NCBI GenBank assembly: GCA_949825045.1
Contig: OX463832.1
Location: 21,570,552 to 21,634,551, forward strand
Direction of reading: 5' to 3'
Source of the DNA: Argyresthia goedartella
Taxonomy: Eukaryota; Arthropoda; Insecta; Lepidoptera; Argyresthiidae
Length of the DNA stretch: 64,000 nt
Shown: positions 28,959 through 41,487 of the stretch, in pieces
How positions within the stretch are numbered: position 1 is the stretch's first letter
Layout of the letters: each line of letters starts with the position of its first letter
Made by a program: the position numbers and the translations under genes
Notes under the pieces: generated by a model
What the model was told of the DNA's origin: nothing
Databases searched by the model: none
Seen by the model: the letters and a program-made list of their open reading frames with translations, nothing else

Positions 28959-29836
28959 TTATAATTTTATTTTGTTAATATGGATAAATTTAGCTAATAA
29001 AAATACTATCTTTGGGTTGGGGAATAGAGAAAGAAGGTGGCGAATATTAGTAGGGATAGGGAGACCGATTGAGGGTATTAGGGAGTACAAGGAATCAAGG
29101 CCATAAATGGGGCAGTTAAAGAAAATATGGTCAACGGACCCATCCTCAAGTCCGCACTCGCAAATGGAGGAATCTCTGATTTTTATTTTCTTTAAAAACA
29201 CTGGAGAACAGCAGTGACCTAAGCGTATTCTGCATAAAATTGTAACTAATATCTTTTTAAAATTGAAAAACCATGGTTTGCTTGGAATACTTGGCTGAAT
29301 TGAAGCGTAAAAAGCTCCTTTATTTGGACTTGATTCATGCCACACATCTGACCAAGTCTTCTGAAGATCTTTACCGGGAATGCTGAGCAAGTCATAACAG
29401 TGGTTAGAGAAGTACTTTCGATTACTGTTATTATCTTAGGCCGCACGTTTAGCCAACTCATCAACGTGATCATTACCAATAATGCCAGAATGACTAGGGA
29501 TCCAAACCAAAATTACAGCAAAATTTTTTTGGGAACATTTATAAAGGATATTTTTGATTTCCATAATAATATTACTATGCACTTTTGATTTAAATTGGTT
29601 TTGTTGGAGGGCTTGTAAGCAACTTATGGAGTCCGAAATTATTAAAGATTGTATTATATTATAGGATTCAATAAACGAGCAAGCTTCCAAGATCGCAAGG
29701 CATTCTCCTGTGTACACTGGGCTTTGAGGCGGGCTCTGAAGTTTAATTTCTATTTTAGAATTTTGAAAGTATACTGCGAAACCAGTCGGAACAGTCTCTT
29801 CCAGCCTGGAGGCGTCAGTATAAAAATATTGCCAGT
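28959..29836 (-). pseudogene. Non-LTR ORF2, distal part: RNase H and C-terminal zinc motif
   Basis: RNase H begins FYTDASRLEE near 29820, continues YTGECLAILEACSF and ISDSISCLQAL, and ends WIPSHSGIIGNDHVDELAKR. The four catalytic acidic positions appear in place. After a stop near 29437 and a frame change, the C-terminal domain contains LGHCC...CECGLEDGSVDHIFFNCP, a Cys-His pattern usual for this clade, ending at a stop at 28959. The region upstream of 29842 is separated from its continuation at 36428 by the BEL insertion. Confidence 0.85.
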
Positions 29837-29841
29837 CTTCC

Positions 29842-30321
29842 TGTTCGGTATTTCACCAAACACTTCAAGAGGAGCGTTGTGGACTGTATAATAGAATAAA
29901 ATATACTAATTAGGTAGGATGATGCGATGTAAAGTTACGAACGATCCAAACACACAGAAAAGAGGAAGCAAATTAATCTACCACTTAACTTCAATGCCTT
30001 CACCAACCAAATCCAAGTTGGCGCTGGTAGTTCGGAGCTGCTGAGTGCTGGTGTAAAGTCCGTACAATAACACACACAACTAGATAAACTGCACGGCAGA
30101 TAGATGTAGGAAATAACAAAAGCTCACGGAGCAAGTAAAATGTACGGAACGTCCTTTGAGGCTCAAAATTCAAGTGCACCACGGGGCTGCTTGAAGCGAA
30201 CTGAACGACCGTTGTACCGGTCCTTCCACCGTTTTTTCACGCCAAATCGAGGGTAGGTGGTTCAAACATATCGGGCAGCGGCGTATCATTCCCTCAATTT
30301 CCGTAATGTATGGATCGAACA
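29842..30321 (-). repeat. BEL/Pao 3' LTR
   Basis: 480 bp, TG...CA on either strand. It matches 35954-36422 apart from scattered substitutions and small indels, for example about 15 extra bases near 30201. Confidence 0.9.
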
Positions 30322-30542
30322 TACCCCCCCCCCACCGAAATCATCGTGATGATTTCAAGTACAAAGTGAAAGGAGGATACAAAATATATATATATAAAAA
30401 AAATAAAAATTATAAGGGAACGTCCCTAACTATCGTATTTTAACAGATGGTTTATGCAAAGAATACAAATAATTGAAATTAAATATGACCTGTCAGTGAA
30501 TTCGATATATATATATATATATAAAAGTATTGATTAGTGTGC

Positions 30543-33500
30543 TTAATTAGCGTAAGGCAAAGGGCACAGTTTGTTAACTGGTCTTTTAAAAATGCCCTTT
30601 TGCGTCCTCAGAGTGACAACTCGCAGTGTGCCATCAGGACCGGGATGGAGACGCTCCACCCTGCCTAGCGGCCATTGAAGTGGACGATTCAGTTCTGACT
30701 TTATTAAGACTAAGTCGCCGATTTGAATATTGGGAACAGATGTGGACCACTTTGCTCTTTGTTGCAGTGTGTGTAAGTCATCAGACCATTTTTTCCAAAA
30801 CGTTTGGGAGATTTTCTGCAAGCACTGCCAACGTGACAGGCGGTTTATGGCTACTTCATCACAACTGTATTCTGGCACGGCCAGTAAGCTTTGTCCGATT
30901 AAAAAATGACCAGCTGTTAATGCTTCAAAATTCATTTGGATTGTCAGAGAGAGGACACAATGGACGTGAATTTAGAATGGCCTCAATTTTGCAAAACACT
31001 GTAGTTAATTCTTCAAACGTAAGCGACCGGTCACCTACCGCACGCTGATGCAATCGCTTAGACGATTTGATTCCACTCTCCCAAAGACCTCCCATGTTGG
31101 GGGCACTAGGTGGATTGAACTTCCAGTCTATTTGTCGTGACGCGCATCCGTCAGCGATCGATTCGCTGTTTTCGCGGTAGAACTTGCAAACGTCCTGTAG
31201 ATGTTTGGCCGCCGCGATAAAGTTAGTGCCACAATCGGAATGCGACGGAGACGAACATAATCCGCGACGAGCGACGAATCTATCTAAAGTCGCGAGAAAA
31301 CAGTCTGCTGATAGATCACTCAACACTTCAATGTGAACACATTTTGTTGAGAAACATACAAAGAGCGCCATATAGCATTTGTTAATTTAAGCGTTTCGAC
31401 GTAAGCTTTCTTTTATGTAAAATGGACCTCCTATGTCGCAACCTACGTGAAAAAAGACCTTGTTAGGTTTTAATCTCTCAATGGGTAACGTACCCATAGT
31501 AGGTTGTATAGTACACGGACTGCACTTGAAGCATTTAATGCACTTCGATAACGCACTTCGGATCTTGCTACGCGCAGATACGATCCAATATCGTTTGCAC
31601 AGAATGCCTTGTAGGGTTCGCGGGCCCGCATGTAGGTACATTTTATGAAAATGTTCTATCAATAAAGTTGTAGTATGACAATTTTTAGGTAATAGAAGAG
31701 GATGTTTAGTGTTGTAAGGTAGATCGGCCTGAGAAATTCTACCCCCCACTCTGAGGAACCCACGGGGATCCACGAAGGGTGACAATTTTCGTAGCGACGG
31801 TACAAATTTATTATTTTGTAGTTTTATTATTTCGCTACCAAAATGTTTTTCTTGTGTAGATTTTTTTATTACGTCATGGGACGCATTTAATTCGAGAGTT
31901 GAAAGAGGACCGAGCGTTCGAGTTTGTTTCGACCGTCGGGCATTGTTTACGAATCGCAAGCACCATGCGATAACACGCTGTAGGCGACTGAACGTTGAAA
32001 ACGTTTCGAACGTTTTATTAATATTGTCTTCTTCGTTACAGACGTTTTGTGTCGGCATTGAATAGGTATCAACGTTAGATTTTAATTCAGGGATGTCTGT
32101 TTTATCAGTAACGTAAAATGTACTGATTGGCCACTGATGAACGTCATCAGATAGCCAAGTCGGACCGTGCAACCATCGCTCGGCGTCAGCTACGAGCTGG
32201 GCCGGCATGGTGCCGCGGGAACACACGTCAGCTGCGTTGTTCTCACTTCTCACGTGATACCAACAGTTCGGCGGGACTACGTCGATCACCTGCGCCACCC
32301 GACTAGACACAAATTTTTTTAATTTATATGGTGCCGTTTGCAACCATGACAGGGGCGACACACGAGTCGGTCAACGCGGTCAATTCGAACTGAATATTTT
32401 GAATGCTTTGTTTCACAAACAAGACAAGCTTAGATAAGAGCACGGCAGCCATGAGCTCGAGTCTCGGAATGGACATAGGTTTGATCGGCGCGACTTTGCT
32501 TTTACTAAGAAGTAGTCTAGTCTTCACCTCACCGTCTTGCCCGACACTACGAACATATAGATTCGACGCGTACCCACGACTCGATGCATCACAAAATGCA
32601 ATTATGTGCAACTTGTCGAACCCGGGTGTCAGCATGTGTCTCTCTATTCGTAGCTCGGAGAGACTGGACAGTGAGTTTATGAAGCAAGACCACTTGTCGC
32701 GCAGCTCAGAAGGCAGTTGCTCGTCCCAGCCGAGATCTAACTTCCACAAGTCCTGCATTATGCATTTCGCGAGAAAGGTACACGGAGATATAAACCCAAC
32801 AGGGTCAAATATGCTCGCTAACAATTTCAAGACTGAGCGTTTTGTGAAAGTATTGTCTTTCATGTTATACTCGAAAGAAAAGCAGTCATGAGTAGGCGAC
32901 CACTTTAATCCTAACACTTTAATAGGAGAACATAGGCTGTCGTCACTAAAGTTTATAGCGACGGCCCGATCGGTTTCAACCCTGTCCAGAAACTCAGGCG
33001 AGTTACTGGCCCATTTTCGAAGATCGAAACCGCCCAATTTTAGGAGAGCTACGAGCTCGTCCTGCAACATGCTGGCTTCGGAAACGTTCCGAGTAGACCA
33101 GAGAAGATCGTCGACATAGAAACCGTTGACGAGAACGTCGGCAGCTCGCGGGTACCGGGCGCGTTCATCGTGCGCCAGCTGCTGCAACGTGCGGACAGCT
33201 ATGAACGGTGCGCTGCGTAACCCGTACGTATTTGTCGTCAGTTCGTACGTTTGAACCGGTTCCGATGGCGACTCCCTCCAGAAAATATGTTGGTAGCTAC
33301 GATCGGCGGGCTTGATGAGTACCTGTCTGTACATTTTGGCTATGTCGGCCGTAAAGCATATTTCAAAAATCCGAAAGTTGAAAATTATTTTTAGAATATC
33401 TTGTTGTAGTTTTGGACCCGTAAGAAGAGTGTCATTTAACGATATACCGTTGGAAGTACCTGCCGAGCCGTCAAATACCACTCTGACGGGCGTCGTAGAA

Positions 33501-34965
33501 CTGGAAGTTCGTACAACACAGTGATGCGGTATCATATATCTACTGGGTTCAGTACCGTTGTACGGACGCATGTGGCCCAGCTGTTCATACTCGCGCATGA
33601 ACTCACCGTAAGCTGCATGCAAGCTAGGAGTTTGAGCGAGACGTCGCTCGAGATTAAGAAACCTACGCATGGCGAGGTTACGTGATTCGCCTAGGGGTGC
33701 GCGGTTCGGATCTAACATAAGACGGGCTACGTACCTACCGCTAGCGTCGCGGTGGTGTTGCTCCGAATATATTTCTTCTGCGAGTTTATCGAGTGGGTCG
33801 ATAGGGTTGTCACACGGTGACTCCTCTATTTCCCAGAACGCCCGAAGTTGAGTATTGATGGTATCACTGTCGGCGGTGTACGACACCAGGTTGCAAGAAG
33901 TTGCAATGTTAGTGACACCATCATCAGAAGTACACGGTACTTCTAATTTTCCGCATAAAACGTACCCGAAAATACTGCTGAGTGCAGTGGGCAATGAATT
34001 GTGAAAAATGATTTTATTGCCATCGTAAATGTGCGTAGTATATCGCCCGCTAAAATCATATCGATGGGTGATTTTTTGTAAAAGAAAGGATCCGCCAAAA
34101 GTAAATTTTTAAATTTATAGGATACTTCCTCTGGGATTTCTACCGTAGGCAAATTTGCAGTTAATTCAGATAAAACTATTGCATCGATATCAAATTTAGG
34201 ATTGTCACAATGTCGTGGCTTAACAGTGCATGACGCCATCCCGAAGTTTTTTACATTATTTCCGGCTAAACCATAAATATTATAAGGACATTTTTGTCGT
34301 GACAGCCCTAGCCGTTCTAAACAATTGTTTGTTATAAAATTCGACTGAGCACCTGAATCTATAAGTACTCTGCACGGTTGCTCGCTTCCGAATGCATCCA
34401 CGACATTGACTACAGCTGTCCCTAATAGCACAACATAATTTTTATTGTTTCCGTTCGACGAGTGCGTCAGGTCAGAATGCATACATACACTAGCGTTATC
34501 AGTCGTTCTCGGGAAGGCTGACTGCGGAACCGGTTTGCTACTAGGCTCGATGTGTAGCAGCGTATGATGTCGCCGATTGCACATAAAACATTTAAACTTG
34601 CTGTTACACTCGGCTGATACATGATTAGGCTTTAGGCAATTGTGACACAGGTTGAGATGATCAGCACGGCTGACTCTTTGAGTGGGTGACAATTCACGGA
34701 ATTGAACACATCGGAATATCATGTGGTTTTGGCCGCAATGCACACAATCTTGACTGTCGGCATTTTGCGATGTCGATTGTGAATAGGCGCGTCTATTGTT
34801 TGAGTCGCTCGACCGTTTGTTTACATTATGCGAAACAGTATTTTTGTTTAGTGAGTTAGAATAATTGGTGTTGGTAAATTGCGAATGTTCCAACACTTTT
34901 ACTTGTTTTTGTATATGGTTCATTAGTTGTTCGAAAGTAGGTATCGTCTTTTGGTCGATGCTCAT
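30543..34965 (-). pseudogene. pol: BEL/Pao pol region (knuckles, protease, RT, RNase H, integrase)
   Basis: Zinc knuckles CVHCGQNH...CHNCLKPNHVSAEC...CFMCNRRHH lie at residues 74-135 of the 34965-33943 frame, and the protease core VLIDSGAQSNF follows near residue 200. The 33994-32324 frame carries RT (TADIAKMYRQV, then FYVDDLLWST with the catalytic YVDD near residue 290) and RNase H (AFCDASSRGY near residue 470). 32361-31387 holds the RNase H end and the integrase HHCC zinc domain (HKMYLHAG, KCIKC). 31371-30543 holds the integrase core (SDCGTNF; GLWESGIKS) and its C-terminal domain. Four frameshifts and one stop separate these parts. Confidence 0.9.
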
Positions 34966-35792
34966 CTCGAATGACTTTTTGGATTAGGATCGAGTGACCG
35001 CAAAGCAATATGGCAAAATAAATAGCTTAACAAGTTATCAATATTTAAGGCGTTAATTGCCCTATATGAGTGATCGAAAGTTTCAACAAAACTATTTAAA
35101 TTTGCTGGAGATTCTGTTTTTAAAGCCGGGAAACTTAGTATTTTGTCTAGGTATTTACCTAGGACCATTCTGTTGTCCTGATATTTATCGAGTAGCGACT
35201 GCCACACCACCTCGTAATTACTAGACGTAATTGGCATACTTCTTACAATATTAAGTGCAGAACCTTTAGTGCAAGACAACAAATAATGAAACTTATCAAT
35301 ATTTGAGATTTCCGTCTGGTTGTGCACCAAAGAGCAAAATGTCTCATAGAAAGTGGTAAAGTTTTCAATATCGCCGTCAAATTGAAAAAGATCAATTTTC
35401 GGAAGGCGCGGTCTAGATTGACTGGTCATCGCTTGACCACTTGGCGGAATGTCCGCCATTTTGGGTGCAAACTTAGATGAACACAATTTTACATTGAAAT
35501 AAAATTCATCAAAACTCTTTAGCTCATTATGATTAAATTGCGTATCAGGATCTAAGTCCAATTGTATCACATAAATCTCCATGCAAGTTTTTTCAAAGTT
35601 TTCACGCAACAACTCAATCTCTGAGGCACGCAAAAGGAACATTTCTATATCACTAGGTTGAGAATCTAATTTAGTGGATAGATCATATAGAAATTGTATT
35701 TGCGAGAATAATCTCTGCTTCATGGCAATATTTCTGTTAAGGCTTTTTATGTTTTCTAACTCCTTTTTTGATGGGGCTTTGTCGGTAGCCAT
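34962..35792 (-). CDS. gag: BEL/Pao gag, N-terminal part
   Basis: A 276-residue frame starting MATDKAPSKKELENIKSL. It begins with a coiled-coil-like helix (residues 1-90). The conserved gag core follows from LPKIDLFQFDGD (about residue 130) through KFHYLLSCTKGSAL. This is the structural protein that packages the element RNA in cytoplasmic particles. The frame ends at a stop overlapping the next start by 4 bases, at an A-run. BEL elements normally have one long ORF, so I read this as an indel rather than a programmed shift. Confidence 0.88.
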   Translation of the reverse strand: MATDKAPSKKELENIKSLNRNIAMKQRLFSQIQFLYDLSTKLDSQPSDIEMFLLRASEIELLRENFEKTCMEIYVIQLDLDPDTQFNHNELKSFDEFYFNVKLCSSKFAPKMADIPPSGQAMTSQSRPRLPKIDLFQFDGDIENFTTFYETFCSLVHNQTEISNIDKFHYLLSCTKGSALNIVRSMPITSSNYEVVWQSLLDKYQDNRMVLGKYLDKILSFPALKTESPANLNSFVETFDHSYRAINALNIDNLLSYLFCHIALRSLDPNPKSHSR

Positions 35793-35953
35793 TTTGAATT
35801 GAATACGTTAGAAAAATACGTTAAATTAGAATTAGAATTTACCAAATTCTAAACAAGCACGGCTTGTATAAGGATAGAGGGGTAAAATATATAATTATTA
35901 ATATTAAATATATAAGATGTATAATAAATATCCAGCGAAGATGGACCAAAAAA

Positions 35954-36422
35954 TGTTCGGTATTTCACCAAACACTTCAAGAGCAGCGTTGTGGACTGTA
36001 TAATAGAATAAAATATACTAATTAGGTAGGATGATGCGATGTAAAGTTACGAACGATCCAAACACACAGACAAGAGGAAGCAAATTAATCTACCACTTAC
36101 CTTCAATGCCTTCACCAACCAAATCCAAGTTGGCGCTGGTAGATCGGAGCTGCTGAGTGCTGGTGTAAAGTCCGTACAATAACACACACAAATAGATAAA
36201 CTGCACGGCAGATAGATGTAGGAAATAACAAAAGCTCACGGAGCACAAGTAAAATGTAAGGAACGTCCTTTGAGGCTCAAAATTCAAGTGCACCACGGGG
36301 CTGCTTGAAGCGAAGGTCCTTCCACGGTTTTTTCACGCCAAATCGAGGGTAGGTGGTTCAAACATATCGGGCAGCGGCAAATCATTCACTATCCTCAATT
36401 TCCGTAATGTATGGATCGAATA
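35954..36422 (-). repeat. BEL/Pao 5' LTR
   Basis: 469 bp; same sequence as the 3' LTR. Its outer TG is mutated (reads TA), with the CTTCC duplication just outside. The divergence of the pair shows the insertion is not fresh. Confidence 0.9.
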
Positions 36423-36427
36423 CTTCC

Positions 36428-38915
36428 CATCTTGATCTTAAAACCGAGTTGAAGGACGAGTTTGCTAAAGGAGAACCTTTTACAATATTAAGATCCAAAA
36501 TAATTTTCGGAGTGAAGAGGACAGTTGGCAGGGGGAAACAATATAATGGTAATTTATCTTTTCGGATGATTGGGCAGGAGTCCTCGATGTTTTTAAGCTT
36601 TCGGAAACTATTGAGAATAAGAGGAGGACTCTTACATTTCCAATATTCATTACGAATATTGCAAATATTATTAAGTGATTCTAATTAAAAAAAAAGAGGA
36701 TGATTTGAGAATAAATAAGCCCTATATATAAACCGGTCAGAGAGATATTGTCTCCTTAGAATCAAAGAAGGATCTCCGCACTCCACCTGTAAGGCATTGA
36801 TAGGAGATGATTTCATGCATCCAGTTATAATTCTAAGTGCCTTAGATTGGATGCCATCCAATTTGCAAAGAGCCAGTTTACTACAAGGTTCTAAAAGATA
36901 GGATCCATAGTCAAGTACACTCCTAATGAGGGCATTATACATCAATTTCAAAGTAAATGGGTGGGCACCCCACCATACCCCAGAGAGAACTCGAAGAATA
37001 TTTATTGTCTTTTCGCATTTATTAACAATATAATTTAGATGAACGGAACCAGATAATTTTGAGTCTAGGAATACGCCTAAGAATTTTACAGAATTACGAA
37101 CAGGGATAGAGGAATTGTTTAATTTTAAATCTATGTCAGTAATGTCCCTTTTCCTAGAAAACACTACCACAGTGCTCTTAGAAGCTGATAGATTGAGACC
37201 ATTGGATAGCAACCAAGCATTCAATGAGTTGAGAGAGACTTGCATTGACTCCCCAGCATCTTCAACACTTGAGCTAGGAATGTACAGACACAGATCGTCA
37301 GCATATTGTAAATTTTGACAATCGTTATTTAGGGAAGTATGAAGAGAAGCAGTATAAATATTATATAGTAGAGGACTGAGAACAGATCCCTGGGGGAGGC
37401 CTCTCCACACCGTACGGGGTTCAAAGCTCTCGCCAGGGATACGAAGTGAGATTGATCTGGACATAAGCAGACTGCAAATGCAGTTTCTCATTCTTACAGG
37501 GATGTTCAGCTGTTGTAACTTGTACCTGAGCACCGAAAGAAGTACATTGTCATAAGCAGCAGATATGTCCAAGAACACAGCTAGGACAGATTGTTTTTTG
37601 GAGAAAGCTAGCCGAACATCAGTGATGAATATGCTAAGACTATCAGATGTACTGTAGCCTTTGCGAAAACCAAATTGAGATTGAGCAAGGATACCCTTAG
37701 ACTCCACAAACCACTCCAATCGATTCTTAATGAGATGCTCTAGGGTTTTTGCCAAGACCGAGGACAGGGCTATAGGTCTATAATGATCAGCTACATCCGG
37801 GGACTTACCGGGTTTCAGAAGGGGGATAACGATTTGTTCCTTCCAAGAGTCTGGAACATAACCTGTATTATAAAAAATGTTCACAAGTTTTAACAAATAC
37901 TCTAAAGCTGGCAGGCCTGCATTTGTTAGAAATTAATATGGGAATCCATCCATCCCAGGGGCTGAGTCGCGGACATGGGATAATACTGATTGAAGTTCTG
38001 CAATGGAAAATGAAGCATCCAAAGGGTCATTTATAGTAGGTAATGTATGGGAATTGCAAGATTCCTCTAGGAGAGGGACATAGTCAGGAGCCAATTTATT
38101 AAGGAAATTTATAGCAATATGATGGGGGATGCGGGAAGAGTTATGATGAACACAACCCCTTCTATACCTGTTAATATAATGCCAAACCAAACTAGCTGGA
38201 GTTGATGGAGAAAGAGTGGAACAAAATCGTTTCCACCCCTGGTATTTTTTCTATCTAAAGAGACGTCTGGATCTAGCCACTATTTTACGATAACTAACTA
38301 GGTTATCAACGGTCATAGCAGATATGTAGATTACTTCAGCATTATTGCGAGCCTTGATTATTTCTGTACACTCTCTATCCCACCATGGTGGAGAACATAC
38401 TTTTTCAGAAGCCGAGTTCTTAAGCGGGATCGATTCATCAGCAGCAGATGATATAGCGTTAGTGAATTGAGAGTAGCAATCAACAGCATTGCCCTCATGA
38501 ACATCAGGAAGACAGCTGGTGAGTAGGCTAAGTTTATCAGAATAACCATCCCAGTTGGCTTGAGACACACGGTACTTTAATAAGGGGTTGAAGTCCCTGT
38601 GGGGGATGGATGACGAAGGAATGGTCATTTTTAATGGGAAGTGGTCACTACCATGTGTAAGGTTCAACCTATGCCAGAAGATCAGGGAAGCCAGGTCTGG
38701 GGAACATAGTGACAAGTCAACACAGCTTTTGTTTTGATTTGGGGGAGTTAATCGTGTAGCTGAACCATCATTCAGCAAACATAGGTTTAAATCATCAAAG
38801 AGATCTACTAGGGTCCTACCAAAACTGTCGTTGCGAGGAGAACCCCAAGCCGAGTGATGGCCATCAAAGTCACCTAATATTAGATAAGGGGGGGTTAAAA
38901 GCGAAAATATACGTC
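36428..38915 (-). pseudogene. Non-LTR ORF2, middle part: end of endonuclease, RT
   Basis: From the piggyBac site the frame gives LILGDFDGHHSAWGSP, CVDLSLCSPDL and HGSDHFPLK (endonuclease catalytic motifs). After a stop near 38251 come DSAPGMDGFPY, a stop near 37933, then RT: IPLLKPGK, YRPIALSS, QFGFRKGYST, AVFLDISAAYDN, GLPQGSVLSPLLYNIYTASL, LQYADDLCLYI (catalytic YADD) and FLGVFLDSKL. A stop near 36685 precedes the thumb/linker that runs into the BEL site. The RT core itself (37896-36685) is an uninterrupted 403-residue frame. Confidence 0.9.
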
Positions 38916-39171
38916 TTAACCCATATATGCCCAGAACTATTTTTTTATTTGGTACCTCCAACACCTACTTTTTCGAAAACGAAACAAAAATTGTCGCTTT
39001 CGTTGCAGTTCATCAACTAGTACATTTCGCTCGAAAAGTGCATCTTACTGCCATCTATGTCAAGATTAAGGTACTTCCCTCTAGTTGTGATTGAATATTT
39101 AGGACTACCGCCATTTTTTTTTCGGTAATGAGTCAGTGCAAGTTGTGACTTGATTTAGATACGTGGAAATC

Positions 39172-41084
39172 ATGGCGTCTGCAACAAAAAAGTGAGTAAC
39201 TTTGCAAATTAACATAAGTTTACATGTTTTGTGTATTTCATAATAAAGTTAGATAAGTGTAGAATTTATTTGTGTACTTGTGATAAGTAAATAATTGTAT
39301 ATAGATGCCCAAAAAGCGTGTAATTAAACAGTGTTTCGAAAACGATACATTGGGAAAATACACGGCATGCATTATACCAAATATGCATTTTGTATTTCAG
39401 GAGGTGCAAGCCGTTGACGACCAATGAAATTGTTGACATTATCAATGATTTGGACTCGAACGATGATGCGGCAGGTGTGGATGTCTATATAGACCCTCCC
39501 GGCGATGGATTAGTTTCAGACTCGGACTCTGGCGATGAGACAAACGTAAGTTTTGAGAACTTATCAAGAAGACAACTTCTGGCACCTGCCGAACTGGTAC
39601 TTCAAGGGGTTCATGGCGATGATGACTGTCTGTTTGATGAAGAAGATGATGTTCCACTTTCGTCTATACAAGACCGCGAATCAGAATTTGGATCGTCGAG
39701 TCAACCACGACGGCCAAGACCACGTAAATGGGTGAAAAGGGACTTACTTGTAGGTACAATGGATGAAGAGTGGATTGTACCGCCTCCAAGATCTGTGGTG
39801 ACCGTATCAGATGCGTCGGAGCCAATCGATTTCTTCGAATTATTTTTTAGCCACGAAGTGATCATTCATATTGTTCGACACACTGTCGTTTATGCTGTAG
39901 AAAAAGGAAATATGGCATTCACCTTGTCTGATGATGAAATGTATTGCTTCATAGGCATTCTCATATTGACAGGCTATTGTCCACTGCCTCGACGACGTAT
40001 GTATTGGGAGAGTAATGAAGATACTCACAATTTGTTGATTGCTAAATGTATGCGACGAAACCGCTTTGAAGAGATTTTACGATATTTCCATGTGGCTGAT
40101 AACTCAAATTTAGTGCCCGGTGACAAAATGGCCAAAGTGCGCCCTTTCAGTGACATGCTGAACAAAAAATTCCTGCAATATGCAATGATTGAAAAGAATA
40201 TTAGCATAGATGAATCCATGATCCCTTATTATGGCAGACATGGCTGTAAACAGCACATTAGAGGAAAACCAATCCGATTCGGTTTCAAAACATGGGTAGC
40301 GGCTTTGCGTCTAGGATACTGCTTACATGCTGATCTTTACCAAGGTAAATCTGAAAGAGTCAGGGTCGGATTAGGGCAACACGTCGTACAAAAACTGATG
40401 AATGAGGTCAAAGCTGTATACGAAGATACAAAGTTCTCCGTTTATATCGACAACTTTTTCACAGGGTTACCCCTGATTTCTGAAATGAAGGAACAGAATG
40501 TTCTAGTCACGGGAACAGTACGAAACAACAGAACAGAAAAGTGTCCCTTGAAAGATGTGAATTTATGCAAGAAAGAACAGAGAGGTTATCACGATAGTCG
40601 GTTGGATCAAAATAGTGGAATTTGTGCTGTACGCTGGAACGACAACAGTGTAGTTACGTTGTTATCCAGTGAGTATGGCATCGCACCTCTGCGAACAGCA
40701 AATAGATACTCAGCTGCGCAAAAGAAAAGGGTGGATGTGCCACAACCTGACGTTGTTTACCAATACAATCGCTTCATGGGCGGAGTAGATCGCTTGGACG
40801 CTAATATTGGTACTTACAGAATTGCAATAAGAGGCAAAAAATGGTACATTCCAATAGCTTTCTGGTTTATTGATGTGGCTGTTAACAATGCAACACTCCT
40901 CGCGCGAGAAGTTTGCAACGATGTAGACACACTGGAGTTTCGACGTAGTGTTGCCCGGACCTTACTCCAAAGGTACGGCATTGATAAGCGCCGGCCAGGA
41001 CCATCTAAAAGGGTTTTCACCACTGTTCCTCTCTCAGTGCGAAAGTTCAATGCTGATCACATGATTGATAAAGCACCGAGCTGA
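39172..41084 (+). CDS. piggyBac transposase (DDD), two exons, truncated before its Cys-rich domain
   Basis: Exon 1 is 39172-39191 (MASATK and two bases of the next Lys codon), donor GTGAGT; exon 2 starts at 39401 after TGTATTTCAG and runs to the stop at 41082-41084. The protein is 567 residues. An acidic N-terminal region (residues about 20-100) precedes the DDD domain: Asp277 in SIDESMIPYYG, Asp357 in VYIDNFFTG and Asp470 in FMGGVDRLDAN. It cuts and pastes at TTAA. The frame continues after the TGA for 31 codons with the Cys/His pattern of the C-terminal end-binding domain, so this copy has probably lost that domain by a nonsense change. A single-exon reading from the Met at 39390 would also be open, but the spliced start is in a better context. 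Confidence 0.93.
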
Positions 41085-41180
41085 CTCCGTTGTGCTTATT
41101 GCAAAAGCCTGACTATTTTTTGTTGTCGAAAGTGCCAGGTTAACTTACATCCCAAATGTTTTAATTCGTTTCATTCCTAA
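41085..41180 (+). pseudogene. piggyBac Cys-rich domain codons beyond a premature TGA
   Basis: Directly after the TGA, in the same frame, LRCAYCKSLTIFCCRKC and then HPKCF and a TAA at 41178-41180 give C-x2-C ... C-x2-C ... H-x2-C. This is the cross-braced zinc domain by which piggyBac transposases bind the ends. Its preservation implies the stop is recent. Confidence 0.85.
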
Positions 41181-41487
41181 ATTTTAAGTGTTCTATTATT
41201 AATTATTATAATTGTACCATTTAAAATAAATATAAATATAAAAATATTATTATTTATTTACTCAGAGTAAAGTAGTAGGTTAGGATAGGTAATAGCCCAA
41301 TGTTTCGTTTTCGAACAGTAAAAAAAAGGTATTTATCCAATAGCCACCTCAATGAAACTAGTTATAACGTTAATTAATATCTATCAGCACACACATATTC
41401 AAGTATTACAACAAATGGAAGTCCAAAATAATTCTGGGCATTAGAGTGTTTTGTTCGTTTTCGAATCAAGGGGCATATATGGGTTAA

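Larger units (their letters stand above)
29842..36422 (-). mobile_element. BEL/Pao LTR retrotransposon, complete but inactive
   Basis: 6581 bp with LTRs at both ends and the target duplication CTTCC (29837-29841, 36423-36427). Domain order on the minus strand is gag, zinc knuckles, aspartic protease, RT, RNase H, integrase, which is the BEL/Pao order. A G-rich polypurine tract (30324-30335) abuts the 3' LTR. Frameshifts near 34965, 34010, 32350 and 30930 and a stop near 31387 inactivate it. It is inserted in the ORF2 of the non-LTR element, between RT and RNase H. Confidence 0.93.
38920..41483 (+). mobile_element. piggyBac-like DNA transposon, complete
   Basis: 2564 bp with perfect 13-bp inverted ends CCCATATATGCCC, flanked by TTAA at 38916-38919 and 41484-41487, the hallmark of piggyBac. 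It carries one spliced transposase gene and a 3' A-rich region. Removing it with one TTAA restores the endonuclease frame of the host LINE, so the insertion is precise. It is the least decayed element in the window. Confidence 0.96.

Noticed and set aside
34955..34970. Programmed -1 frameshift between BEL gag and pol
   Set aside because: The overlap lies at an A-run, but BEL elements usually have a single ORF and this copy has several other indels, so a mutation is more likely.
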